Assembly (NCBI GenBank): GCA_947483545.1
Contig: CANKNP010000137.1
Coordinates: 1-12,148, forward strand
Source: Deltaproteobacteria bacterium
GTDB taxonomy: Bacteria; Myxococcota; UBA796; SXON01
Direction: 5' to 3'
DNA length: 12,148 nucleotides
Shown: piece after piece, positions 1-6,551 of the stretch
Layout: the number at the start of each line of letters is the position of its first letter
Position numbering within the stretch: position 1 is the stretch's first letter
Notes under the pieces: generated by a model
What the model saw: the letters and a program-made list of their open reading frames with translations, nothing else
What the model was told of the DNA's origin: nothing
Databases searched by the model: none
Made by a program: the position numbers and the translations under genes

Positions 1-1149
1 GGCCGAGAGCTCTTCCACGGTGAGGAACACCACGTCCGTACCCGCGGCGTTCAGTCGGGCCCACACCCGCTGGACCCAATCCGCGGAGGGATGGGCGAGG
101 TTGATGAAAAACTCCTGGGTTCGCCGGTCCTCTTCTCGGTAGAGCAGCACCACCCGGCTACGCTCACCGTCCCGACCGGCTCGCCCGATCTCCTGATAGT
201 AGGCCTCGATCGTGCCCGGCAAATCGTAATGGATGATCGTCCGGACGTTGGATTTGTCCACGCCCATGCCAAATGCGTTGGTCGCGACCACCACAGGGGT
301 ACTGCCCGCCATGAACGCGTCCTGCACGGTGTTTCGCGCGTCGTGTTCCAAACCCCCGTGGTACATCGCGACCCGCTGAGTGCCCAACGCGGCCTGCAGC
401 GCAGCGGTCGCCCGCTCCACATTTTTTCGCGTCGCCGCGTACACCAACGTGGACCCCGCCCCAACGAGCGAGGCAACGACGCTGTCCTTCTCCCGCGGCC
501 CGGCGACCGCGAGCACCTCCAAGCGCAGGTTCGGCCGGTCAAAGCCGGTGACAAATCGGCGCGCGTCCGGGATCCGCAGCGCCCGAAGGATGTCGGCCTG
601 CACCTCGGCCGTGGCCGTCGCCGTGAGCGCGACCGTGCGGGGACAGCCCAGATCCTCGCGGACCTGGCCGAGCCGCAGGTAATCGGGCCGAAAATCGTGA
701 CCCCACTGCGAGAGGCAATGCGCCTCGTCCAACGCAAGCAACCCTACCTTTGAAGCGCGCAGTCGGTCCACAAAGGCCTGGCTGAACCGCTCCGGTGCCA
801 CAAACACCAGCTCCCAGGCGCCCTCTTGGACCTCGCGCAGGCGATTGCGCCGCTCGTCCACCGTGAGCGTGGAATTGATCACCGTCGCCCGGACGCCCTT
901 GCGCGCGAGGCCCTCGACCTGGTCCTTCATCAGCGCGATGAGCGGGGAGACGACCACCGCCACGCCCTTCCCGCGCGCGCACAACGCCAGGGCGGGGAGC
1001 TGGTAGCACAGCGACTTGCCAGCGCCGGTCGGCATGACCACCAGCGCATCCCCCGACTCCACGATGTGCTCGACGATCTCGGCCTGGCCCGGGCGAAAAT
1101 GGGCGAAGCCCAGGCGTTGTTTGAGCGTCGATTCCAAGGATTGCGTCAC
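1..1149 (-). CDS. recQ: RecQ-family ATP-dependent DNA helicase (3' end outside window)
   Basis: This is a superfamily 2 3'-5' DNA helicase that unwinds recombination and repair intermediates. 383 codons are visible; the reading frame runs off the left edge without a stop. Motifs in order are: motif 0 (LKQRLGFAHFRPGQ, about residues 9-22), Walker A MPTGAGKS, motif Ia SPLIALMKDQ, the DEAH box with the RecQ aromatic-rich loop (DEAHCLSQWGHDFRPDY), motif III ALTATAT, motif V NAFGMGVDKSNVR and motif VI QEIGRAGRDGE. After motif VI the chain runs through RTQEFFINLAHPSADW. The four-cysteine zinc subdomain of E. coli-type RecQ is not seen in the visible part. The start is a GTG just before motif 0; no clear Shine-Dalgarno precedes it, and an in-frame GTG at 1191 is an alternative. 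It lies 73 bases downstream of the small gene ending at 1223. Confidence 0.95.
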   Translation of the reverse strand, partial: MTQSLESTLKQRLGFAHFRPGQAEIVEHIVESGDALVVMPTGAGKSLCYQLPALALCARGKGVAVVVSPLIALMKDQVEGLARKGVRATVINSTLTVDERRNRLREVQEGAWELVFVAPERFSQAFVDRLRASKVGLLALDEAHCLSQWGHDFRPDYLRLGQVREDLGCPRTVALTATATAEVQADILRALRIPDARRFVTGFDRPNLRLEVLAVAGPREKDSVVASLVGAGSTLVYAATRKNVERATAALQAALGTQRVAMYHGGLEHDARNTVQDAFMAGSTPVVVATNAFGMGVDKSNVRTIIHYDLPGTIEAYYQEIGRAGRDGERSRVVLLYREEDRRTQEFFINLAHPSADWVQRVWARLNAAGTDVVFLTVEELSA

Positions 1150-1222
1150 GGGAGTTGGATACCCCGGGACGGCCAGGTTGACCAGGGCCACAGAGGCGCG
1201 GCAATCGCCTGCGGGCGGGAGG

Positions 1223-1447
1223 CTACGGGCGGTCTACCAGCGCGAGACGCACGTAGACGACGGGATCCCAATTCTCCTCGGCGCGGAGCACGAGCGGCAT
1301 GACGCCGAAGGTCCGGCGCGGCTGCGGCCTGGCCCCACCGCACGAGTACACGGCTTTCATCCAGGCGATCGAAGACATCCGCTCATCGTGGGTGACCCGA
1401 AGCTCGATCGACCCAGGATCCGCCATGGCCAAGCGGATCACAGGCAC
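1223..1447 (-). CDS. Small hypothetical protein between icd and recQ
   Basis: The function is not recognised. The reading frame gives 74 residues from a GTG at 1447. Codon choice is strongly G/C in third positions, like the neighbours, which supports real coding. The sequence has no signal peptide or membrane segment. It reads as a compact beta-rich chain, with segments GSIELRVTHDERMSS, AWMKAVYSCGG and ENWDPVVYVRLALVDRP; the one cysteine is in YSCGG. The start is uncertain: the frame stays open upstream into the 3' end of icd without an ATG, and an in-frame ATG at 1426 would give 67 residues. No good ribosome binding site is seen for either, so translation may depend on coupling to icd, whose stop lies 32 bases upstream. 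It could be a genuine small protein or a domain whose start I cannot place. Confidence 0.55.
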   Translation of the reverse strand: MPVIRLAMADPGSIELRVTHDERMSSIAWMKAVYSCGGARPQPRRTFGVMPLVLRAEENWDPVVYVRLALVDRP

Positions 1448-1479
1448 CGGGCGCCAATCGTCCGGGTGTCGAAGCGGAC

Positions 1480-2703
1480 CTACCCCCAGCTCGCCATCTT
1501 CGCCTGCAAACCCTGGTCGAGCGCGTCCAGGAACGCCTCGGTGGTCAGCCAGGCCTGCTGCGGTCCCACCAGCACGGCGAGATCTTTCGTCATGCGGCCC
1601 GACTCGACGGTCTCAACGCAGACCTGCTCCAACGCATCGGCGAACCGCACAACGTCGGGGGTATCGTCGAACTTGCCGCGGTACTTGAGGCCCTGGGTCC
1701 ACGCAAAGATCGATGCGATCGGGTTGGTGGAGGTGGGGCGGCCCTTCTGGTGCTCGCGGAAGTGGCGGGTGACCGTGCCGTGCGCGGCTTCGGCCTCGAC
1801 GGTCTTGCCATCGGGCGTGAGCAGCACCGAGGTCATCAGACCGAGGCTGCCGAAGCCCTGCGCCACGGTGTCGGACTGCACGTCGCCATCGTAGTTCTTG
1901 CAGGCCCAGACGAACCCGCCTTCCCACTTGAGCGCGCTGGCGACCATGTCGTCGATCAGGCGGTGCTCGTAGACAATACCCTTCGCAGCGAACGCGGCGG
2001 CGAACTCCTCGTCGAACACACGCTGGAACAGGTCCTTGAACCGGCCGTCGTAGCGCTTGAGGATGGTGTTCTTGGTGGAGAGGTAGACCGGCCAGCCGCG
2101 CTCAAGCCCGTAGTTGAACGAGCTGCGTGCAAAGCCGAGGATCGACTCATCCAGGTTGTACATGCCCATGGCGACGCCGGAGGCCTGGAAGTCATAGACC
2201 TTGTGGCTGGTCGCCGGGCTGCCGTCCTTGGGGGTGAAGGTCATGGTCAACGTACCCGGGCCGGGGATCAGAAAATCCGTGGCGCGGTACTGGTCGCCGA
2301 ACGCGTGGCGGCCGATCACGATGGGCTTCGTCCAGCCCGGAACGAGCCGGGGCACGTTCTTGCAGATGATCGGCTCGCGGAAGATGGTGCCGCCGATGAT
2401 GTTGCGGATGGTGCCGTTCGGGGACTTCCACATCTCCTTGAGGTTGAACTCCTTCACGCGGGCTTCGTCCGGCGTGATGGTCGCGCACTTGACAGCTACG
2501 CCGTACTCTTTCGTCGCGTTCGCGGAGTCGATGGTGACCTGGTCATTCGTCGCGTCGCGGTGCTCGACGCCGAGGTCGAAGTACTTCAGCTCGATGTCCA
2601 GATAGGGCAGGATCAGCTTCTCTTTGATGAACTGCCAGATGATCCGGGTCATCTCATCGCCGTCCATGTCGACGAGCGGGGTCTTCACTTTGATTTTGGA
2701 CAC
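1480..2703 (-). CDS. icd: NADP-dependent isocitrate dehydrogenase (eukaryote-like dimeric type)
   Basis: It oxidatively decarboxylates isocitrate to 2-oxoglutarate with NADP+ in the TCA cycle, in the cytoplasm. The 407-residue product aligns from memory almost without gaps with human IDH1. Visible landmarks are GDEMTRIIW near the N-terminus, [16 protein letters not shown], the substrate loop [15 protein letters not shown] (Ser94, Asn96, Arg100), Arg109 in IFREPI, Arg132 in [22 protein letters not shown] and [11 protein letters not shown]. The NADP-binding segment is AAHGTVTRH. This is not the E. coli Icd type. I chose the GTG at 2703 because it gives the family N-terminus ([10 protein letters not shown]); the longer frame upstream, to about 2769, is proline/arginine-rich non-homologous sequence. 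The Shine-Dalgarno is weak (GAGG about 10 bases upstream). A tandem repeat lies 63-156 bases upstream. Confidence 0.97.
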   Translation of the reverse strand: MSKIKVKTPLVDMDGDEMTRIIWQFIKEKLILPYLDIELKYFDLGVEHRDATNDQVTIDSANATKEYGVAVKCATITPDEARVKEFNLKEMWKSPNGTIRNIIGGTIFREPIICKNVPRLVPGWTKPIVIGRHAFGDQYRATDFLIPGPGTLTMTFTPKDGSPATSHKVYDFQASGVAMGMYNLDESILGFARSSFNYGLERGWPVYLSTKNTILKRYDGRFKDLFQRVFDEEFAAAFAAKGIVYEHRLIDDMVASALKWEGGFVWACKNYDGDVQSDTVAQGFGSLGLMTSVLLTPDGKTVEAEAAHGTVTRHFREHQKGRPTSTNPIASIFAWTQGLKYRGKFDDTPDVVRFADALEQVCVETVESGRMTKDLAVLVGPQQAWLTTEAFLDALDQGLQAKMASWG

Positions 2704-2766
2704 GGTAGGGGCCTCGTTTGGGGGGCGGGGTCTAACCGGGCGAGGGGCCGTGCGGCAGGGCGCGAT

Positions 2767-2859
2767 CACGAGAGGACGAGCGGCCCGCCTTTACTCTCAC
2801 GAGAGGACGAGCGGCCCGCCTTTACTCTCACGAGAGGACGAGCGGCCCGCCTTTACTCT
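2767..2859. repeat. Perfect tandem repeat, 3 x 31 bp, at the 3' end of the Spy-like gene
   Basis: Three identical, directly adjacent 31-base units occupy 2767-2797, 2798-2828 and 2829-2859. Each begins CACGAGAGGACGAG and ends CGCCTTTACTCT on the plus strand. The unit nearest the Spy-like gene includes that gene's last 7 bases, so its stop codon (TAA, minus strand) recurs in every unit. The array therefore looks like a duplication of the gene's 3' end plus 24 bases of following sequence. The unit is not a multiple of three, but the copies lie past the first stop and do not change the protein. The array is also in the 5' region of icd. Perfect identity suggests recent replication slippage, or an assembly artefact. 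Confidence 0.97.
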
Positions 2860-3257
2860 CCTTCGTCCTCGCGCTCCTCACGCCGCTCGTCCCGACTGTC
2901 GTCCCAGATCGCGGACAGTTGCGTCCATTGGTCTGGAGAGAGCACCTTCCGAATCTCCAGGATCTGCTCGACCCGGTTCTTGCGGGACTCCGCGCTCGCG
3001 GCGTTCAGGGCGTCGAGGGCCTTCATGACCGCGCGCTCGTCCACCGTCGGCGCGGCGAGCAGGTGCTTGAGCTCCAAGCGGGCAGCCGCACCCCGGGCTT
3101 TGATCGCGATGCGTTCGGTCCGCGTCTCGTAGACGATCTCGGCGACGTCGGCCTTCTGGTCTGCGGTCAGGCCGAGGGTGCCGGCGATCTCCTCAAAGTC
3201 GTCTCCGGCGCGGGCGGGGGACAGGGCGAGGAAGAGACAGAGAAAGGACGTGATCAT
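2853..3257 (-). CDS. Spy/CpxP/CnrX-like periplasmic LTxxQ protein
   Basis: A 134-residue secreted helical protein. It has a signal peptide (about residues 1-17, MITSFLCLFLALSPARA), then a mostly alpha-helical mature part with two LTxxQ-type motifs: LTADQ (about 30-34) and LSPDQ (about 106-110). The end is highly charged, rich in Arg, Asp and Glu. This two-motif layout is that of the Spy/CpxP chaperones and the heavy-metal sensor CnrX group. No His/Cys/Met-rich metal site is evident, so whether it senses metal or misfolded protein is open. The start ATG overlaps the stop of the anti-sigma gene (ATGA), and a Shine-Dalgarno CAGGAG lies 7 bases upstream. Position as third gene after a sigma factor and its anti-sigma suggests a periplasmic sensor for that pair, as CnrX is in CnrYXH. 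Confidence 0.82.
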   Translation of the reverse strand: MITSFLCLFLALSPARAGDDFEEIAGTLGLTADQKADVAEIVYETRTERIAIKARGAAARLELKHLLAAPTVDERAVMKALDALNAASAESRKNRVEQILEIRKVLSPDQWTQLSAIWDDSRDERREEREDEGE

Positions 3258-3628
3258 GGCGTGCTCCTGTGGAGGATGGCTGTGGAGAGGAGGTCGGTCG
3301 GGGAGGCCAAAGGCGCCTCGTCCGCGAAGGGATCGGCCAAGGGATCGGCGAAGGGGTCGTCGGAGAGGGAGGGGGCGGGCGGGGCCTCCGGCGCGCGGAG
3401 GGCCTGCGCGCCGACGATGCCGAGGCAAAGCGAGGCGGCGAGGGCCAGAACGACGGCGATACGACGACGAGGGAGGGCGCGGGATGGGAGGGGCCGGAGG
3501 ATCCCTGCAGGCACGCTGGCGGGCGCGGTCACCGCCAGGAGGCGGGCACATCCAACGCAGGTCTGCGCGTGCACCGGAGCGGCGGGGTCGCCCGCGATCA
3601 GAGCGGCGGGAAAGCGGTCACAATCCAT
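3254..3628 (-). CDS. Membrane-bound ZAS-type anti-sigma factor (probable)
   Basis: A 124-residue bitopic membrane protein. The N-terminal cytoplasmic part carries His20-x3-Cys24-x2-Cys27 (HAQTCVGC), the signature of zinc-binding anti-sigma domains that hold ECF sigma factors inactive. An arginine-rich stretch (PRRR) precedes one transmembrane helix at about 57-77. The periplasmic tail is proline/alanine-rich and contains three consecutive copies of DP[FL]AD (about 91-103). At about 55 residues the cytoplasmic part is short for a full ZAS domain, and no enzymatic domain is present. Its start overlaps the sigma gene by 11 bases and its stop overlaps the Spy-like start by 4, so the three are probably translated in balance. 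The family role is known; assignment to this sigma partner is inferred from overlap. Confidence 0.75.
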   Translation of the reverse strand: MDCDRFPAALIAGDPAAPVHAQTCVGCARLLAVTAPASVPAGILRPLPSRALPRRRIAVVLALAASLCLGIVGAQALRAPEAPPAPSLSDDPFADPLADPFADEAPLASPTDLLSTAILHRSTP

Positions 3629-4181
3629 GGTTCACCTCAGAGGCGCCCATCCGGCGCTGTACGAGCAACAATGCGCGGGAGAGGTGCGTTTTGACGGTCT
3701 CGGGGGAGAGGCTGGTGGCGTGGGCGATCTCGGCGACGGTCCAGCCTTCGTCGAACCGCAGGCCCCAGACCAGGCGTTGTTGGGGCGGCAGGCGCTCGAC
3801 GATCGCACGGGCACGGCGCCAATCAAGGGTGTTGGCAGCGGAGCTTTCGGGTCCCGGTCGGGGATCGACCGGCTCGAGGAACGGGAGCCAGCGCAAAAGC
3901 GCCCGGCGACGAAGCGCCCGCAGACACTCCCGAGCGACGATCTGACGCAGCCAGCCGTGAACGGCGTCGGCCGTCCGAAGCGAACTACGCTGGTTCCAAG
4001 CCCGCAGCCAGGCCTCCTGGAGCGCATCGTTGGCTGCCTCGGCGTTGCCCAACATCCGCGCCGCCAGCACCCGGTGGGCGGGCTCAGCCGCTTGGAGGAG
4101 CGCGGTGAACGCCCCGGCGGCGATCTCCACCTCCAGGCGGGCAACCTCAGGAGCGGCGGCGATAGCGGGGGTCGGGGTCAT
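3618..4181 (-). CDS. ECF-type RNA polymerase sigma factor
   Basis: A 187-residue sigma-70 family protein of the extracytoplasmic-function group. Region 2 covers about residues 18-92 (GNAEAANDALQEAWLRAWNQ, then GWLRQIVARECLRALRRR). After a Pro-rich linker, region 4 covers about 125-178, with LPPQQRLVWGLRFDEGWTVAEIA and the helix-turn-helix LSPETVKTHLSRALLLVQRR. There is no region 1.1 or 3, as usual for ECF factors. I chose ATG 4181 because an AGGGGCG ribosome binding site precedes it and the family N-terminus begins soon after; a GTG codon directly upstream (4184) is an alternative. The frame stays open upstream to about 4346, but that part overlaps the TPR gene. It directs transcription of an unknown regulon, probably released by the downstream anti-sigma protein. 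Confidence 0.92.
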   Translation of the reverse strand: MTPTPAIAAAPEVARLEVEIAAGAFTALLQAAEPAHRVLAARMLGNAEAANDALQEAWLRAWNQRSSLRTADAVHGWLRQIVARECLRALRRRALLRWLPFLEPVDPRPGPESSAANTLDWRRARAIVERLPPQQRLVWGLRFDEGWTVAEIAHATSLSPETVKTHLSRALLLVQRRMGASEVNHGL

Positions 4182-4195
4182 CACGCCCCTATAGA

Positions 4196-4218
4196 CCCCC
4201 GGGCGGTGCATCCGGGGG
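4196..4218 (-). promoter_or_regulatory. Hairpin just upstream of the sigma-factor ribosome binding site
   Basis: A perfect 7-bp stem, CCCCCGG (4196-4202) paired with CCGGGGG (4212-4218), with a 9-base loop. It sits in the 52-base gap between the TPR gene stop and the sigma start, ending 14 bases before the ATG. There is no U-tract, so it is not a textbook terminator. It could weaken read-through from the surface genes, or affect access to the sigma ribosome binding site. The role is inferred. Confidence 0.45.
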
Positions 4219-4233
4219 ACACGAAATTCGCGA

Positions 4234-5838
4234 TCAGGTGCCGGGCACCGTCTGGCGGAGGCTGGCCGGGCATTCCGGTGCGGTCTGAACCTTGTAATAG
4301 CCGACTTCGTCCGCCCAGATCTCCCCCTCGTAGGGCCATTCGACAAAGTTGCGCTTGATGCGATCGTCGCGCTCCGCCGTCCTCGCTACGTCCGGCATCT
4401 TGCCGGCCGCGGCCGCCTGTTCGTAGAGCAGCGTCTTCATCGCCATGATGTCGAGGGTGAAGATCTGGGAGTCCGAGAGCATCGTCGCGAGCTCGTCCTG
4501 CTGGGCGGTCAGGCGACCGCGAATGCGGCTGCCCTCCCCCTCGATCAGCTCGTCCCTGCGGGCCTTCACCGCGGCGCGGGCCCACTCCGAGAAGGGGTTC
4601 GCCGACACGTTCTTCAGGCGATTCAGCTCGTCATTGGCGCTCGCCACCGCCTTCACGCTGTTTCCGAACCGCTCCTCCGTGGCGTACGGTCGCCAGAACA
4701 TCGCCGGGAGGGCGCCGGCATCGCCTTTCTCGCGGAACGTCCGGGCGGCGTCGAAGTGCTCTTCGGCAGAGTGACCGGTCCAGCCTTTCAACGAGGCGTG
4801 GAGCTTGGCATACTTCTCGCGAAACGCGTCGATGTCGGTGTTCGCCTGCGGGAATTTGCAGATGAGGAACATCGAGTAGATGCGGAGGAGGTCGGCCTCC
4901 GGGTAGTAATAGGAGTCGAAAAAGGGCGTGTCCAACGAGAGGAGCAGGCCGAGCGTGCCGTTGATGTCGTTGATGCGAAAGTGCGACCACGAGCGCTCAA
5001 AAACCGCCTCGGGCCAGAAGTCGCTCCCCCGGTCAACGCTCGCAAATGCCTGGATAGCACGCGGAAAGTTCCCCGCGGCGAAGTAGCTGCGGCCGGTGTT
5101 CATCTTGAGCATCTCGGCGAACCGACGCTCCTCCACCGTCTTCGCGACACCGGCGGCCTTTCCCGCCTGCTCGAAGCTCGTCAACGCCGAGTCGGGCTTG
5201 GACTGCTGGTTGAGCACGATCCCCTCGAGCATCTTCGCCTTCGCGTAGAGCGGATCGCCCTGCTTGACGAGCTTGAGGAGCCCGAGCGACAGCCCATAGC
5301 TCTGCTCGCGGAACGCCTCACGCGCCGCCAGATAGCCCATCTGCCCGCGTACATCCTCGGTTCTGGCGATGCCAACGTTCTTGGAGAACGGGCCCTGGAG
5401 CGAGGAGATGTCCCCGACCTTCTCCGCGATCTCGATGGCCTGGGGCACACGGCGGCCGATGAGCTCAGCGTCCCAGGAGGCCGCGAGCAGGAAGCTCTGG
5501 CGCCAAGCCAGGATGGCGGCGTACGGCAGGTCCAGATCCAGCAGCAGGTCGCCCAGCTTGGTGAACGCCTCCGGGTGGAACGGCGCTTTCAACGGGTCCT
5601 GTACGATGGAGATGAGCGCGTCGGCCGCCCGAGCCTTCTGCCCGGAGGCGAGCTGGCTGTCGAAGTCCGCGAAGACCTCCGCGCGCAGCTTGGGATCCGG
5701 CGCCCCCGGCGGGAGCGGCTCCACAGGTGCCACGACCTCGACGGGCGGGGCCTCCTTCTCCTTCGATTTGGCCAGGGCGCCTGGCGCCACGGTCATCCCG
5801 ACCAGCGCCGCGAGCACAACCCACCGCGCGGCCTTCAT
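4234..5838 (-). CDS. Periplasmic TPR-repeat protein, myxobacterial type
   Basis: A 534-residue exported protein. It has a signal peptide at about 1-23 (cleavage near APGALA/KS; no lipobox cysteine), a short Pro/Val-rich linker, then an all-helical body of tetratricopeptide-like repeats. Examples are HPEAFTKLGDLLLDLDLPYA, DPLYAKAKMLEGIVLNQQSK, MNTGRSYFAAGNFPRAIQAF and YYPEADLLRIYSMFLICKFP. The YYPEA...C...A pattern resembles myxobacterial gliding-complex TPR proteins such as GltE (AglT). That is recognition from memory, not an alignment. The ATG shares its A with the stop of the barrel gene (TGATG), implying translational coupling; a GTG one codon upstream is an alternative start. It probably acts as a periplasmic scaffold for the barrel encoded before it. 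Confidence 0.82.
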   Translation of the reverse strand: MKAARWVVLAALVGMTVAPGALAKSKEKEAPPVEVVAPVEPLPPGAPDPKLRAEVFADFDSQLASGQKARAADALISIVQDPLKAPFHPEAFTKLGDLLLDLDLPYAAILAWRQSFLLAASWDAELIGRRVPQAIEIAEKVGDISSLQGPFSKNVGIARTEDVRGQMGYLAAREAFREQSYGLSLGLLKLVKQGDPLYAKAKMLEGIVLNQQSKPDSALTSFEQAGKAAGVAKTVEERRFAEMLKMNTGRSYFAAGNFPRAIQAFASVDRGSDFWPEAVFERSWSHFRINDINGTLGLLLSLDTPFFDSYYYPEADLLRIYSMFLICKFPQANTDIDAFREKYAKLHASLKGWTGHSAEEHFDAARTFREKGDAGALPAMFWRPYATEERFGNSVKAVASANDELNRLKNVSANPFSEWARAAVKARRDELIEGEGSRIRGRLTAQQDELATMLSDSQIFTLDIMAMKTLLYEQAAAAGKMPDVARTAERDDRIKRNFVEWPYEGEIWADEVGYYKVQTAPECPASLRQTVPGT

Positions 5839-6509
5839 CACTTCTTCCCGCCGGTGAATGTGCCAAAGCCGATGATGATCCCCGCGTTCTGCTTGAACCC
5901 TGTCGTGCCGGACTGCTTCCGAACCTCGAGCATCAAGTCGTCCCGCAGCTCGGCGCGCAACGCGAGTGTCTTGCCGACCCAGATCTGGGTGCCGATGCCG
6001 AGCCCGAGGGTGGGCGCGACCGCGATGTCCGCAGCGGGCAACACCGACTGCTCCAGCGTCACACCCCCACCGGCGACCACATACCAGTCATTGTGCAGGA
6101 TCTTGTTGCCAAGATTCATCTTGGCGTAGATCGGGGCGTAGTGCGCGCCGACCTGAACATCCGCGAGGTATCGGTAGGCCTCGACGGCCACCCCGTAGGA
6201 GGGACCCTCGAGGTAGGCATACCGGACAGTCTTGAGCCCGTACCCACCGGCGACATGCGCCTCCAGACCGAACTTCTCTGATAGAAACAAGGTGCCTGTA
6301 AACTGCGCTTTGGGCGCTACGGTGAACCCGTCGAACGGCAGCAGGCCCAAGGCGGCGCCGATCTCCAGCGTGCCGTCTTTGGAGTAGAGCCGGCGCTGCA
6401 CGACCTTTACGTCGGAGGCTTTGATCACGCCGATGTCCACGGTCTCGACCTTGGGGGCGTCGGCGGCGAGGGCGAGATCACACAGGAGAGAGGCGGCGAG
6501 CAGCAACAT
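5838..6509 (-). CDS. Outer-membrane beta-barrel protein (myxobacterial OMP family)
   Basis: A 223-residue protein with a short signal peptide (cleavage near LALA/ADAP). The mature part is dominated by alternating hydrophobic/polar beta strands typical of small barrels: LEIGAALGLLPFDGF, FGLEAHVAGGYGL, VGAHYAPIYAKMNLG, DWYVVAGGGVTL, VAPTLGLGIGTQIWV and LALRAELRDDLML. It ends in GIIIGFGTFTGGKK. The order VVQRRLYSK, then APIYAKMN, then AGGGVTL, then LGLGIG matches the outer-membrane beta-barrel domain common in myxobacteria, to which I recall GltA/GltB of the gliding machinery being related. The ATG at 6509 has GGAG 7 bases upstream; a TTG at 6512 is possible but less likely. It follows the VWA lipoprotein gene by 42 bases and is coupled to the TPR gene. 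Confidence 0.85.
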   Translation of the reverse strand: MLLLAASLLCDLALAADAPKVETVDIGVIKASDVKVVQRRLYSKDGTLEIGAALGLLPFDGFTVAPKAQFTGTLFLSEKFGLEAHVAGGYGLKTVRYAYLEGPSYGVAVEAYRYLADVQVGAHYAPIYAKMNLGNKILHNDWYVVAGGGVTLEQSVLPAADIAVAPTLGLGIGTQIWVGKTLALRAELRDDLMLEVRKQSGTTGFKQNAGIIIGFGTFTGGKK

Positions 6510-6551
6510 CAAAGCGCTCCGGGCGGGGCGAACGTGGAGAGGCGAGGGGCG

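Noticed and set aside
2704..2769. Extended N-terminus for isocitrate dehydrogenase, starting near 2769
   Set aside because: The extra residues are Pro/Arg-rich and unlike the family, and the GTG at 2703 gives the exact family N-terminus and length.
2767..2859. CRISPR array or phage attachment repeat
   Set aside because: The units are directly adjacent with no spacers, number only three, and derive from the end of a coding gene; no integrase or cas gene is nearby.
2767..2859. Rho-independent terminator formed by each 31-base unit
   Set aside because: The best stem in a unit is about six pairs with a five-base bulge and no U-tract, which is too weak to call.
1750..4358. Long plus-strand open frames opposite icd and the sigma cassette (about 460 and 479 codons)
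   Set aside because: They are antisense readings of clearly recognised minus-strand genes. Their translations are Arg/Gly/Asp-rich without domains, as expected from high-GC codon bias.
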